In this document: piece after piece, positions 1 through 12,600 of the stretch
How the letters are laid out: each line of letters opens with the position of its first letter
Position numbering within the stretch: position 1 is the first letter of the stretch
NCBI GenBank assembly: GCA_025345505.1
Contig: JANVCC010000018.1
Location: 2,961,727 to 3,025,726, forward strand
Origin: Todiramphus chloris collaris
Lineage: Eukaryota > Chordata > Aves > Coraciiformes > Alcedinidae
Direction of reading: 5' to 3'
Length of the DNA stretch: 64,000 nt
Translations under genes and position numbers: made by a program
The notes under the pieces: model-generated
Seen by the model: the letters and a program-made list of their open reading frames with translations, nothing else
The model's database searches: none
What the model was told of the DNA's origin: nothing

Positions 1-2259
1 TTTTCCCTAGGAATGCCTTACTTTGTTATGCCCTGAAACACAAAGCATTAACAACCTTTTAGAGAGTGACAACACATGGTAGAGGTAGCTACCTGCTCTG
101 TTTTCCATAAAATGGGTGTTAATAGGCTCTAGAGGGGTCCCTCAGTAAAGAAACAGAGGAGTTCAAGCATTTATTGACTGGCTTATATCTCGTAGAAATA
201 TTCAAAGTGAAACACAGGAGATGTGGAGAAAAGCCACACAAATGAGAATCCACTAATGAAGTGTTTTTACAGTTGGAGTTTGATGTGTGAGCTTGTAAAA
301 GCTGATTAACTATTATTGTGTTTTCATCTAACTGGTTTGATAATTTGTTGGTTAAATGGCTCAGCTGAGAAACCAGTGAGTGTCCTTGGAAACATGCTGG
401 TGCAAGAGTTAAAGCCTCGAATCCACATGGAGGGGGCAGGTTTATGTTGTGGATCCATGATACACTTCTATTTTAATAGGTGAAAGAAAGAAGTGGCTGA
501 AAAGTCATATTTGTTCTTACAAGGTTTATTTTGAGCCAATTCCGGTCATTAAAATTGAAAACCTCTTCAGTTGTTTTGGTTTTGTTTTTTTTTTTTCTGT
601 CATCGTAAAGGGAATTAGCAAGTTGATTATCCTGTTTTTCTTCTTTCTTTCTTGAATTAATCTTTCTCTCTTTTTACCTTTCTCCTTATCTTTCTTTCTC
701 TCTCCATCTCTCTCTTTTTCTTCCACATTCATTAAAGGACACCGTTTAGAAGAGAATATTCTGGGCTTGATTAACAGTAAATTAACAACAGTTAACTATC
801 ACATTAAAGTATCAACAATATAATAGAGGAGACTTGAAAAAGCAGGTTGGAAAAACTGCAAGCCTGACTTTTCAGAAGAAAATGACTGTAAATCTGTAAA
901 AGGGGATGTACACAAGAAGTTGTGGAAATGTGTGTTTATTATGCTTTTGTGCTCTGTTTTTTCAAAAAACCTTCCTGTGTTTCCACTTCTGAATTCAAAT
1001 CTAACCACTTTTATGATTGTAAAATCTGTTGACTAACATAATGACTGGGAATTTTATGGCCTTACTGCAGATGTATATATCCAAACCAACAGGTCCCTGT
1101 AAATCCTACCGATTTTAGTCTGATGATGGTCTTGACTGACAGTAAAACTCAGATCGTGGTTGTAAACATTTACTCTGCTTAAAGTACTAAGAACCAACAA
1201 GCTTTGTGTAAGATATCCCAAAAAGGACTCAGAAGACAGATTGGGTGTAATAAACTCATCTCTAAAAAAATGAATAAATCAGCCTCTTAAAAGACAGGCT
1301 GATTGAAAATCCTGCTTCAAAAAAATAAAAGCATTGTGGGTCTTTTCAGAAAACAAAATATAAGTTGTAGCAAAAAAACTTTCCCACAATAATTTCACTC
1401 AGAAAATGCCTCTGGGGTCATGCTGGGGGTTGCAGCTTCCATTCTTTATACCTTCTTCTAGCACTGTCTGGATTCCTCAATCACGTTGACTCTCTCATGT
1501 TGTTCTAAGATGTAAGACCCCAGGATATATCCACTGCCCCATATTTTGAGAGAAGACCCTGTCTAACACAGGTCATACAGACCACAAAAGCATCCATAAT
1601 CCCATGAGGCACTACAACAGTGTTTCTTGGTCAAAATAAGTTAATCTTTATATTCTGTTTTTGACTAATAGTCTAAAAATTAGCTTTAGTTTTTTTGTTT
1701 GTTTGTTCGTTTGTTTTGTTGGGGGGGGGTTGGGTTGTTTTTCTTTTTGTGTGGGTTTTTTGTTGTTGTTGTTTTGTTTTGTTTTCTGTTTAATTTCCAG
1801 CAAATTCTACTAAGAAAAAAAAATCCCTGAAAAAGTCACACAGCCATAGATATGATAACCATGTTAACTTACATTTTCAGTTGTAACTTGTGAAAGGAGG
1901 GTTTCGAGGTGTTATAGTCACAGTCAGGTCTTGAGTTTTGCTCTGCTTTTTTGCAATTATACTTATTGAAAAAGAAAGTGAAAAACATGAAAATAACAAA
2001 ATAATAGAAAAGTTTGTTGTGGATCTTTGGAGGATTGTAGTTCAATCTCTTACTCAAGGTGAACTACAACACCACATCAGATTGCTCAAGATCTTGTCCA
2101 GTTTGGTTTGGTGTATGTTTAAGGATGAAGATCCCACAGCCTTTCGGGGACCAAGTTCCCATATCTGATAATACCCTCTCTTTTTTTTTTTTTTTTTTTT
2201 AATACATAATTATAATTTCATTTATTGTAATGTTAATCTTTGGTCTTGCCTTTGGGCAT
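1..2259. other. Unique AT-rich noncoding DNA
   Basis: I see no supportable gene here. Open frames are short and lack protein character. Low-complexity tracts are present: a pyrimidine CT/CTTT tract at 633-725, a T/G-rich tract with a run of G at 1689-1792, and T20 at 2181-2200. The lysine-rich minus-strand frame at 526-732 is only the translation of the pyrimidine tract. Confidence 0.6.
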
Positions 2260-2775
2260 CTCTGAGGAGAATCTGTCCCTGTCTTCTCTGTAAACTCCCA
2301 TTAGGTAGTTGAAGACAGCAATTAGATTGTTCTTTGTCCTTTTCTTCTCAAAGTGGAACAGACCTGGTCCCTTCAGTCCTTTAGTCTCCAACTACCTTAA
2401 AGACCTCCATGGGATGAGCTCCAGTTTCACAGTATAGGCCTTCCTGTAAGCCAAACAGAAGAGAATAATTGCTTCAATCAATCTGCTGCTACATTTTTTC
2501 TTAATGTACTCGGTGTGAGATTGGCCTTCATCAGTGTGAGGGTACACTGCTTATGCATCTTTAGATCATTGTCCACCAAGCACCCTCTACCATGGAACTT
2601 TTTACCTAGACATTAAATTCCTAGCCCATAAAGTTTCATGAAATCTCTCTGTCCTGGATGCAGACTTTTGAGTTTGCCTTTGTTGAATTTCTTGAAGTTC
2701 TTGCCAGCTCATCCCTCCATCTTAATCCCTTCTCTGTGCCAGTCCTGCTCTCCAGTATCCACATATATACTGAAG
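2260..2775 (-). mobile_element. Old degenerate CR1 LINE fragment
   Basis: The + strand reads as the complement of CR1 ORF2 3' sequence. At 2262-2400 it matches the segment encoding the RT C-terminal part, with the ancestral 'gtagttgaagacagcaat' track. At 2505-2580 it matches the 'gattggccttc...cacactgct' segment. At 2660-2730 it matches the 'tttgccttgttgaatttc' segment. Many substitutions and indels destroy all long frames, so this is an old copy. The 3' terminal repeat is not visible. Family assignment is by recognition of the conserved order of these blocks; the right boundary is uncertain by tens of bases. Confidence 0.75.
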
Positions 2776-3639
2776 AATCAGATCCTTTTCTGGTGTACAA
2801 GAATTGGAAAAAATATCAAGAATTGCAAGGACCGCAGAGGAAAAAAAAATGGCACACACACTTTTGTGTATTTTGAGGTCCAGAGATAATGAATCAAAGT
2901 GTGGGACAACTGAGCCATCAGAGAAAGACATAACAAGACTTAAAGACATACAAATTGAAATCAAAAAGCAGTCATGACTTCTGACTACTGAAATAAGCAA
3001 CCAGGAAAACTGATGGAGTCTCCAGTTTTTGATGTCTTCAGATTAGGTCAAATTGTCTCTCAATATGAACTACTTTAGCCAAACACAAATTACTGGTCTT
3101 GACACAGAGAATAGTGGATGAAATGCAGTGGCCTGTAGTATGCAGGATGAGAAACTGAATTATCTAATGGACTCTCCCAGGTTGAAGCTTTTGAATTTAT
3201 GAATAATGTCTGGGACAGATTTGTTGCTGAAGTGATACAGATGTCTATAACGATCCTTGCTCATTCTATTGTGTAGCTGCTTTTCTTGCCAAATGTAACC
3301 ACGTAATGTTTCCAGAAAAATGGGCACTGAGGCACACGTAATTCCAGGAATGGTTTGTTCCGACAGGATTGATAATATAAACATTGCAGAAAATCCAATA
3401 ATATGGATGTGGATACATAGAGGGTAGATAGACAGATATCAGCTTATACTTTTATTTCCTATATACACATAGGCCATATAAAACTTACATACATAAAACA
3501 TATAAAATAAACCAAGGATTTCAAGTGAAAAAACCCCTCTAAGTTAACAATTATTTCAACCATTAATTCCTATGCACTACATGGGTACTTTGTGTTAGCA
3601 GCTGGGAGAGACACCTATTATCCCAGGCAGCATTCACCT
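2776..3639. other. Unique noncoding DNA
   Basis: Nothing recognisable. A 74-codon minus-strand frame at 3160-3384 has no family resemblance that I can see. Confidence 0.5.
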
Positions 3640-4060
3640 TGATTTATGACCACCATTTCTCATTCTTCCATCCATGCATCTCTGCACAGAGCCAGACCTG
3701 CTACAAGCAACAGATCTTTCTCTGAGGATCTGCTGCCCAGCCAGTCCAACCACAGCCTGCATAGATGCAGAGAGTTAACTCCTACACAAGAAATACCCTT
3801 GCTGGACGGCATTGGATTCCTGTGAGGCTGTTTTTCCAGCTTGTCTAGATCCCTCTGGATAGCAGCCCTGCCCTCTAGCATATCTGATCTCCTAAGTGTG
3901 GTGTCGTCAACAGACTTGATGACAATATGTTGTGTCTTCTTCAGGTCATGGAAAAGTATCCCGGGATAGATCTCCAGGTAGAGTAAAAACTATTCAGAAC
4001 TGCATTTTCAGCCTAATCTAGCCAGTTTCTCACCCATCTAATCATCCACTCATAATATGG
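3640..4060 (-). mobile_element. Old degenerate CR1 LINE fragment
   Basis: The most legible block is 3828-3880 (complement of the CR1 segment 'cagccctctggatagcag', diverged), followed by a 'gtgtcgtcaacagacttgatgac' block that corresponds to the RT active-site region. At 4015-4050 comes the 'ccagtttctcacccatct' block, equivalent to the segment upstream of the GVPQG motif. The order of blocks fits one CR1 on the minus strand. No frame survives. Confidence 0.7.
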
Positions 4061-7000
4061 CCCAGAACCATGTAACAACCTATGGTGAATTTTCACATCC
4101 AACCCAATATTTAGTATTTTACCTGAAGAGTAGTTGTACAGAAATGAAAAACAGTTGATTTTTACAGTTCTTAAACTTTTCCCCTTCGTGGTGCAAATGA
4201 CTTTTCTTAAGTTATATCTACATGAAATGTTGCTCCTATTGCAAACAAAAGCTATTTTCATGTTTCAAATGCATTTTTCTATTTTCAGTCTCAGATCCTT
4301 CCAGCAGAAGCCCAAGGTTTTCACTCAATATTGCCACAGAGCCTTAAAATTTATCAGGATGATAATAGAGAATTGTTGCCCTAGTATTATTGAGTCCTGC
4401 AAGAGAAATTCAGTACCTCCAAAAAACAGAAGAGACAGCCACTCACATCATGTATTTGTGAGGGTTAAAAGCTATGTTCTAAATATAACTTAAAAACATT
4501 TGCAAAATCTTCAATGTTTCCTGTTTTTACAGCAATTAATTAAAAAAAAAAAAAAAATAAAGTTCCTGAAACATGCACCACAACCAGATAATCAAGACTG
4601 AGAAAGAAAGAGAGAGGGAGAGAGAAAAAGCTGTCTCCATGTGGGGCCTTTTTGCTTACAGCTATGAGACAGTACTACACTTTCTCCTAATAACCTTGAC
4701 CTGCTTTTCCTGGCTCAGCAGTAGCATCTGTGTCACATCGGCTTAGCATCTGTTTATCAATCTAACAGCACAAACCTGATTCCTGCTCCTATTCTCTTTA
4801 GTGCTCACAATATTGAAATGACTGAATTAAACCAGCAAAATTCAAGAAGCAAAGGACTTAGAGGTGGGAAAAGCTCTGTGGAAAGAAAAGAAAGAAAAAA
4901 AAAAGAAGCAGGGAAGAGGGAAACCATATGTAGGAGTTCCATTTATTCATTCTTGATAGATTTAAAGGAGAAATTTTTGATAAATAATCACTACCAAAAT
5001 CTCTTGTGCAGAATTTGGGGCCACAAGCTTTCAAAACAGAGAAGGTAGGAGTGATCTCGGACTCCTCCATGGATCTTAAGAAAACACAAGGCAAATACAA
5101 TAACGTAATAAATTATGATCTGCCTACAGTCTCTGCCTCCAGGTGAAAGAGGGAAACACCGGTGAATAGGATTTAGTGTAGGTTTTTAATAAGCGGGGTG
5201 AAAGATGCTGGGAACTCCCCAGGCTTGTCCCTGTGGTTTAGTTTTTCCCTTTTGCTACCACTGCTATACACTTTCCAGTTTTGAGATGCTTCTGAGCATA
5301 AGTATAGTCTTGTCTTTGAGGCAAATTTCCTGAGAAGATGCAGATTATGCCCATACACTTAAACCATTTAGAAGTTCCACGCTGCAGGACAGTTTCTGCT
5401 GCTTGGAAAGGCATAGCTCATTCCCAGTCACCCCATGCAAAACAGCTCCTGACTTCAGAGTTGTTTCAGAAGGAAGGAGAGTTGCCAGCTGGGCAGTTCA
5501 TTTCCACAAAGTAGGCACAGCAGGCCAAAACTGAGGTGTCAAATAGGCCAGTGTTATTATTTATTGTTTATTGTTGCCATGCTCGGATCTGAAAGAAATC
5601 AGAGCCCCACTGTGCTGTGAGTACACAGCTTAGTGTTTAGCTTGCAATACCCACCGACACAGAAACTAAGACAATGGGAAAAGGAGGGAAAAAAGAGAGC
5701 TGGAGAAACTCTGATCTGCTGGAAACTGCTCCATGAGTCTGAAGTATTGCAGTCTTGAGTAAAGGTCTCATGAGAACCCAGTGTTTAAGCTATAAGAGAG
5801 AAGGGTAAACCAGGCATGCTCCAAATTAATAAAACCACACACTGTCTGCCATATCAACACAAATAGCCAGGGATAATTTGCCTCCTATTCAAAAGGGGTT
5901 TTTTTTCAGAACCACAGAGGTCACTGAGCCCATTAATGCTGAACTGGAAAACTTATTGGGTGCTGATTTGGACAGGCATTACACTCAGAGATGCATAGAG
6001 CCTCCATCTACTGAAGCATCCTAAATTACTTTCTGGAGATCTCCCATAGTAGCTTGCCCTGAGAAATCTGAGATCGAAGGCCGAAATCTGACAGTGGTGT
6101 GGCTGAACACCAGTGGCATGTAAGAAGTCCTTTAACAATAACATATTAACACATCATTGCTTATCCTTCCTTTAAAATGCATTTGAAGGAGACTTTGGAC
6201 TACTTCTACAGTAATGCAAGTCAAGCTACTTCACCAGATTTTGGCCCTATGTCCATGATTTGGTCATTGTAAAACAGAAGGAAAAAAAATAGGTGGAAAG
6301 AAGGGACTCATTGAAGCTATACAAACTACCAGCTATCAAAACCATATGACTAGATCTCAGTGTGAGGTAAATACATGATTTACAGGCTAATTCACTGTTC
6401 AGGCCACCTCCAGTGAACTTAGATTAGTCAAGAGATGAGTTTGAAAGAGAAAACATATGTAGAGAATTGCTGAACCTCCAAAGAACGTTCATTCCATAGG
6501 GAAGCAAAGGATAAAATTATAGACTATATATCTGTGAGAACAGACAGCGAACTTACAGCTATTCCACAGCTCCTCATAATATAACAGTGCACATGGTTTG
6601 GCTATAACATTAACTTGAAATCTGAGTCCCTTTTACCTATTTTTAACAGCTTTTTACTCTCTCTGTGTTACTTCACCTTTTTGTCTGAAAGCAGTGCCAG
6701 GAACTCATAGGAAAACTCACCCAATGTCATTGAGTTTGTAGGTTTTCACCTATATTTCACACAGGAAAGATTTATCGCCCCAGGATTACTTAGAATCTTT
6801 CCCTATCTCATTTTTACAAAGGCTGGGCTTGATTTGCATCAGTAGCTGTCCAGACTTCACTTTAGGATCCCTCGTGCCTCAGGCTGAAGGCTGAAAGTGC
6901 AGGAGGTGAACAGCATGTTGGGTTTGAGATCTGTCTTTTATGGAAATCTGGGCTCCATCACTACAGGATTACATTTATATATAAAATAGGATATAGTTTT

Positions 7001-9273
7001 AAGAACATGATAACTGATCTCAAGAATAGAGATAACTTTTATCCAGGAGGATTTTTTTAGTGGCCAAGAGGAAGTTAAACCAAAAGTAAAATCAGCAGGA
7101 AGAAGATGTGAAAAAAGCTGGCTTGAGGTATATGGAACTTTATTCCACTGTTAATAAACTCAGGAGTTTAGACAAAGTGTGTAACAATATGAAAAGCCAT
7201 CTGGTTTTTACGTTTTTTTGTTTTGTTTTGTTTTGGTTTGGTTTGGTTTTTTATATCTGTAGAAGAAATCTAGGTAAGGTGCCAACAGCTCCCACCGAGC
7301 TGCAGCATTGCAATATAACTTAAATTTAGGAGGCTAGTTGTTATGAATAGGGTATTAAAGTCTCTGGTTGTAACCTGCTTAAGAACAAGCAAATGAACAA
7401 GAGAAGGAATTATGGGTACCACACAGTGGTGGCTTTCTTACTTTCTTGATGGCTTTCTTACTACTTGTAAGCGCGTAAGGAGTTGAGGCTCACACAACAG
7501 TCCCATATGTCTCATCTGCCCATTAGTTCCCATCTCTACCAATAGCTTATGAAATTCTTAGCTAAATTAAATCTATTTTAACAAAGAGGTAGCAAGAGGA
7601 GAAAAAGAAGAGAAAGAGGTAGCAAGAGGAGAAAAAGAAGAGAAAGCTTGTCTCCATATGTCTATAAAGCCAGTAACTTCAAATATTCTCAGATCAATCC
7701 AAAGTCAGCAAATACTGATTGAGAAGCTAGAAAAGCTGAAGAATAACAAGGATCAGGTACTGGGACAGAGCTGGGATTCATATGTGGGAAGACAGTGTCC
7801 TGGTGAGGAACCAGAAATATTACCATGGGGTCACATGGATATATAAGCATATATGGTATGGGCTTCATTGGTTCCATTCCATTTATAGCATTTTTGTTTT
7901 GATATTACTGAAAGTTTAGAAATTCAGGATCATGATTTACTATTGATCATGATTATGTGTTACATCTGCATATGTGCATCTGCTGTCTTGGAAAGTCTGG
8001 ATGAGGTATTTGAGAAAGCAGGAGATGTCACAGATCAGTAAATCAAACAGTCTGACTTACTCCCTGAGCAACTATCCATAATAAAATTAAAAAAAAAAAA
8101 AAAAAACCGAAAAAAACCCCAGAAGAAAATATCCTTTTAATGGGGGACTTCAATTTGGGAGACATATGCAGCCAGCAGTAAACTTCTCCTCAAATTTAAG
8201 AAAAATATAAAGATGAATTAATTATGGGCTGGCAGTTGGTGGTAGCCTAGGGACCAAATGTTATTATTAGATTGCATTCCATACAGACAGAGGACAGGAC
8301 AAACCAGTAATAAACACAGTTGACTCTCCAAAATAATTTCTTTCTCAAAACTGGGAAATTACAACAAGATCTAATAATCAGGGAGCTGGGGGGGGGGGGA
8401 ATCAGGAAAATGACAATGAACATAAGGATTATTTTTAAAGGAGTTTATGAAGCTATAAGTGCAATTTTGACTGAAACTTTGTTCAAAGGCAAAGGAAACA
8501 CACTAATTAGAAATAAGAATGCAACATGTGACAACTGGAAAGAAAGGGACCTTGACACACACAGCAATATAAATTAAACATTATAAAGTGTAGAAAATTG
8601 ATAAGGGAAGCAAAAGACATCAAAGAAAATCCCATGGTTAGTAGGATTAATGACAATGAACTTAATTTTTAGCAATAATTAGGAACAAACTAAATCCTAC
8701 AAATAGCATAAGACCATTTAGTAATGGAAACTGCAAAACTGTTTAAACTGTACAATGTAGGGTCAGGTCTCCATACGTTTCTGTTTATCTAATAAGACTT
8801 GAACAATTTGTGTCTTCAAAGAACTTATACACTAAGGAGCGCTCTATATCCTGTAATTTTAAAAGTCATTATTAAATTAGTCTTATGGCAACTTTTCTAG
8901 TATTTTTTCTGGGGTCAACTTCAAAGTAATCAGTCTATCCTTCTTGTCAGTTCATTTATCTCTGTTTTTAAATTCACTGGTATGACACCAGCATATTTTC
9001 CTTTTCTAGAATTTCTTTGTTATGCTAAGATTATTAAAAATTAGCATCAGCAATTTACTGTGTGATTCTGTGATGAGATTACTAGTCCATTTGATAGACT
9101 GTGTAGGTAACCCAATATATCTGAAGGCACTTAAAATTACTATCACATATTCTAAAACGCACTCCAAAAAAAAAAAACAACTCTGAATTTTAAGGAAATT
9201 CCATAACAAGACAGCAACCATTAAATAGGAAAGGAAAAAAAAAAAAAAAAAAGGACATTAGATATTAAAAAGA
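4061..9273. other. Unique AT-rich noncoding DNA
   Basis: No gene or named mobile element recognised. Simple sequence present: A16 at 4542-4557, a GA-rich tract at 4598-4630, GTTTT repeats at 7210-7250, A18 at 8089-8106, a run of ten G near 8390 and A18 at 9235-9252. A short tandem duplication lies at 7583-7642 (separate entry). A 119-codon + frame at 4134-4493 has no recognisable domain and is probably chance. Confidence 0.55.
7583..7646. repeat. 30-bp direct tandem duplication, two copies
   Basis: A purine-rich 30-base unit beginning 'aaagaggtagcaagaggaga' occurs at 7583-7612 and again, apparently without change, at 7613-7642. Identity indicates a recent slippage or duplication event. Confidence 0.9.
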
Positions 9274-9500
9274 TCACAGGCTCACAGAATGGTAGGATTT
9301 GGAAGGGGCCTCCTGAAGATTATCTCATCCAACTCTTCTGCCAAAGAAGCAGGGTCACCCAGAACAGGTTGCCCAGGATCACATCCAGGCGAGTTTTAAA
9401 AGTCTGCAAAGAAGAAGACTACACAATCTCTCTGGGCACCGTGTTCCAGGGCTTCGTCATCCACCAGATAGGCTTCATAGAAGAACAAGCACTGACTAAA
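9274..9500 (-). mobile_element. CR1 LINE 3' end, truncated
   Basis: Starts with 'ctcacagaatggtaggattt', the complement of a CR1 3' terminus, and continues through the conserved 3' UTR and end of ORF2 ('ggtcacccagaacaggttgcc', 'ctctctgggcaccgtgttcc'). Only about 225 bp is present, a normal 5' truncation for a target-primed LINE. It is preceded at 9235-9252 by an A-rich tract that may have been the target. Confidence 0.9.
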
Positions 9501-10011
9501 ATTTGTTTCAAATTAGTTTCCTGGGGATCAAAATAGATTATTTAACCATTTCATGGTCAGAAAACAAATATAAAGTCAATGACGGTAAAATACATTAAAA
9601 TTAGCAACATGGGTAGAAAGGAACAAAATGACAGGACCAAGACAACCAGAGAGAGTAACCTGAATATCTTGATAAATCAAATTTAAAAAAAAAAGATTTG
9701 TCAACACTGTTTCAAGAAAATATGCAAACAAGGAATGAGGTCATATCTACAGAGCGGTGTTCATATCCTGGCAAATAGTAACTGAAAAGGACCTAGAATG
9801 ACGTTGAAGCAAGAAAAAGGGCTTTGTCAAAAAGGTTAGGCACACAGAAGATATTGGTCACCATAAAGTGAGAAAGGGTTGAACGCAACAGTCTGTGAAA
9901 TACCAGATCTTAGTGGTCATCAGAGGATGCTTTTGAAGCCTTGCAAAGGAAGACCTTTTCTTGCCCCAACAGACATTCAACATCATTTTTCTTTCTTCTT
10001 TCAGAACTGCA

Positions 10012-10078
10012 GAGTCACAGAATGATGGGAGTTGGAAGGGACCTCTGTGGATCATCTTGTCCAAAACCCTATGAAGAA
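10012..10078 (-). mobile_element. Very short CR1 3' end
   Basis: About 65 bases starting 'cagagtcacagaatgatggg' and including 'ttggaagggacctctgtgga', the complement of the terminal 3' UTR of CR1. Extreme 5' truncation. Confidence 0.85.
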
Positions 10079-10170
10079 TGAAAGGTGTAGATAACTGGTT
10101 TTGTAGTGTTTTCTGAACAGGCATCACCATATTTTATTTAGGGTAATACAATACGCAAAACATGAACTTC

Positions 10171-10640
10171 TGTAGTGGGTCTGGCTGAGCTGCTTTTCCC
10201 CATCCAGCCCTCATGCTGCAGCACTGGGAGCTGGAGGATGTTGATAATACACCCGTGTTATGGCTGCCAGCGCTCACACGGCACCAGAGGCTGGGGGGGC
10301 AAGATGGGGGAGGGGATATAGCCGACCTGAGCTGACCAGTGGGATATTCCATACCATATGACGTCATCTCAACTATAAAGGGAGAGGGCAGGAGGAGGCT
10401 GTGGGGGCATTTGGCTTTGTCCTCCAAGCAGCTGCTACGTGTTCTGGAACCCTGCTTCCTGGATTCGGCCTGACATTGCCTGCGGATGGGAAGTAGAGAA
10501 TAGCATCCTATCTATCATAACCCACGGCTCTTTGTTTTTTGTCTTATTCTTTCCCTGCATGCCATGCTGACAGGGGTTGGGGGGGAGTGATAGAAGGTCT
10601 TGGTGGGCACCTGGTGCCCAGACAGGGTAAACCCACCACA
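10171..10640 (+). mobile_element. Solo LTR, avian endogenous retrovirus (ERVL-like)
   Basis: A 470-bp unit begins TGTAGTGGGT and ends ACCCACCACA, terminal inverted repeats with one mismatch and the canonical TG...CA. Flanks ACTTC and AGTTC look like a 5-bp target duplication with one change. Inside are a perfect CRE (TGACGTCA, 10359-10366), a TATA-like CTATAAAG (10373-10380) and a 3' segment 'agtgatagaaggtcttggtg' typical of avian ERVL-type LTRs. No gag, pol or env lies on either side, so this is the product of LTR-LTR recombination. CpG density is higher than in the surroundings. The class is assigned from memory of bird LTRs and should be regarded as probable. Confidence 0.85.
10359..10380 (+). 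promoter_or_regulatory. LTR core promoter: CRE plus TATA box
   Basis: TGACGTCA at 10359-10366 is the full palindromic CREB/ATF site, and CTATAAAG at 10373-10380 is a TATA-like element; the centre-to-centre spacing is about 14 bp. The position, in the middle of the LTR, fits the U3/R boundary. Activity is inferred only. Confidence 0.6.
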
Positions 10641-11516
10641 AGTTCCAAGGATAACTTCATAATTCAGAACACTGTCATTTCCAGTCTAATTTGTGTCTGG
10701 TCCAAGAACAGGATAGTTTTATAAAATCTTTTTTTTCTGAATCCATGTTTGAATAGTCTCAAATGCCTCATGTCACCAAGGACCTGACCTATTCATGACA
10801 TAAATTAGAGTATCCCCAAAGCTATTCTAATTTGCACAATTATGCTTGTACAACAAAGAACTTGTTCTAGCCACAAGGATAGTGTGGCTTGAAGGAACAT
10901 CTCAGATAGTATTGTTTTACTTATGGTCTTAGCACCAAAGAGTAGTTCATACAGGAACTACTAAGCTTGCTCTTCACCATCTGGACATTTACCCACACAG
11001 AAGAAATTCCCAAGGGGATGGTTAAACTGGTTTTCCAACCGCAGAACAGCCTTAGCAAAAACCAGTATCTGGGCAAAGTATCCTGTCAGGGACCTATGCG
11101 CATTGTGCATAATAAAAATAGCTCTCTATTATTCTTGGTTCATTTTCTTTTGTCACTGGAGCTCACGGGGAGAGGGGGAAACCAGCAGATAGAGAGGAGA
11201 AAGGATGGAAGAAATGTCATAGTAAAAAATACCAGTATTTTCAGAAACTGTAAATTTAAGCTGGCATAACCTTCCTTTAGAATGCACAACAGTTCCATTT
11301 TCTAAAAGACCTGTGACTTTGTCCTAGAGCCTCTAGTTAATGTTCATCACACTGTTGTACCATTTCCCACTTGGCAAACTACAGCATGCCACAAATATTG
11401 TGGATTGTTCTTAGATTTTTCATGGCTGAGACTGATTTCAGTTCCTGACAGAGATGAAAAAATCTGTTCATCTTTCCTTGCATTTCCAGTCACTCATTCT
11501 CATCCATTAGAAAGAA
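10641..11516. other. Unique noncoding DNA
   Basis: No repeat or gene recognised. A 100-codon + frame at 10967-11269 has no recognisable features. Confidence 0.5.
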
Positions 11517-12600
11517 CACAGAATCGCAATATATCCTTGATTGGAAAAGACCTTTAAGGTGATCTAGTCCAATCATTAATCTAACACTGAGAAGACCTTG
11601 AATAAACCATATTCCTCAGCACTACATCTATGTGACTCTTTAAATACCTTCAGGGATGGGGACTCAACCATGTCCCTGGGCAAGACATTCCACTGCCTGA
11701 TAACCTGTTCAGTAAAGAAATTCTTCCTCATGTCTAACCTAAGCTTCTCTTGGCACAACTTAAGACCATCTACTCTTGTTCTATCACTTGTTACTTGGGA
11801 GTGCAGACCAGCCCCCATCTCACTACAGCCTTCTTTCAGGTAATTGTAGAGAGTCATAAGGTCTCCCCTCAGTCTCCTTTTCTCCGATCTAAAGAATGCC
11901 AACTCTCTCAGATGCTCCTCATAAGACATGTGCTCCAGGCCCTTCACCAGCTTTGTTGCCCTTCTTTGGACACACCCTAATGACTCGGTGTCCTTCTTGT
12001 AGTGAGGGACCCAAAACTTAACACAGTAGTCAAGATGCAGCCTCACCAATGCACAGTACAGGGGTAGAATCACTTCCTTGGTCCTACTGGCCACACCATT
12101 CCTGATACAGGCCAGAATGATGTCAGTCTTCTTGGCCACCTTGGTATGCTGTTAGGTCATGTTCAGACGACCATCAGTCAACATCTCCCAGTCCCTCTCT
12201 GCTGAGAAGCTTTCCAGCCACTCCTCCCCAAGTCTGTAGCTCTGCTGGGGGTTGTTGTAGCTGAAGTGCAGAACCCAACATATGGCATTACTGAAATTCA
12301 TACCATTGTCCTTGGCCCATCGATCTAGTCTATCCGGATCCCTCTGTAGATCCTCCTTACACTCGAGCAGATCGACACTTCCACACAGCTTGATGTCATC
12401 TGCAAACTTACTGAGGATGCACTCAATTCCCCCATCCAGATCATCAATAAAGGGATTAAACAGAACTGTCCCAAGTACTGAGCCCTGGGGGACACCACTC
12501 ATGATCAGCCACCAAATGGATTTAACTCCATTTACTACCACTCTTTGGGCCTAGCCATCAAGCTAACTTTTTTATCCAGTGAATACTTCATCTCAAAGAG
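11517..12600 (-). mobile_element. CR1 LINE, 5'-truncated, with RT remnant
   Basis: The 3' end is at 11517 ('cacagaatcgcaatatatcc'). Reading leftward on the minus strand, two frames cover the RT C-terminal half: 12152-12541 contains the SGVPQG motif and a SKFADD catalytic motif, so the two Asp are retained. 11576-12139 covers the C-terminal 'LVRLHLDYC' and '[17 protein letters not shown]' blocks. The frames are separated by a stop/frame change near 12145, so no complete enzyme is encoded. The element is cut at about 12600, in the region just upstream of GVPQG. Confidence 0.95.
11576..12541 (-). pseudogene. CR1 ORF2 reverse-transcriptase remnant
   Basis: Two consecutive minus-strand frames (129 and 187 codons) give the palm motif GVPQG, the catalytic FADD box, the '[25 protein letters not shown]' type thumb region (partly conserved) and the C-terminal '[19 protein letters not shown]' segment that ends CR1 ORF2. 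The normal ORF2 also has an N-terminal endonuclease and the first RT motifs, absent here through 5' truncation. The frame break near 12145 makes it a pseudogene. Confidence 0.9.
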
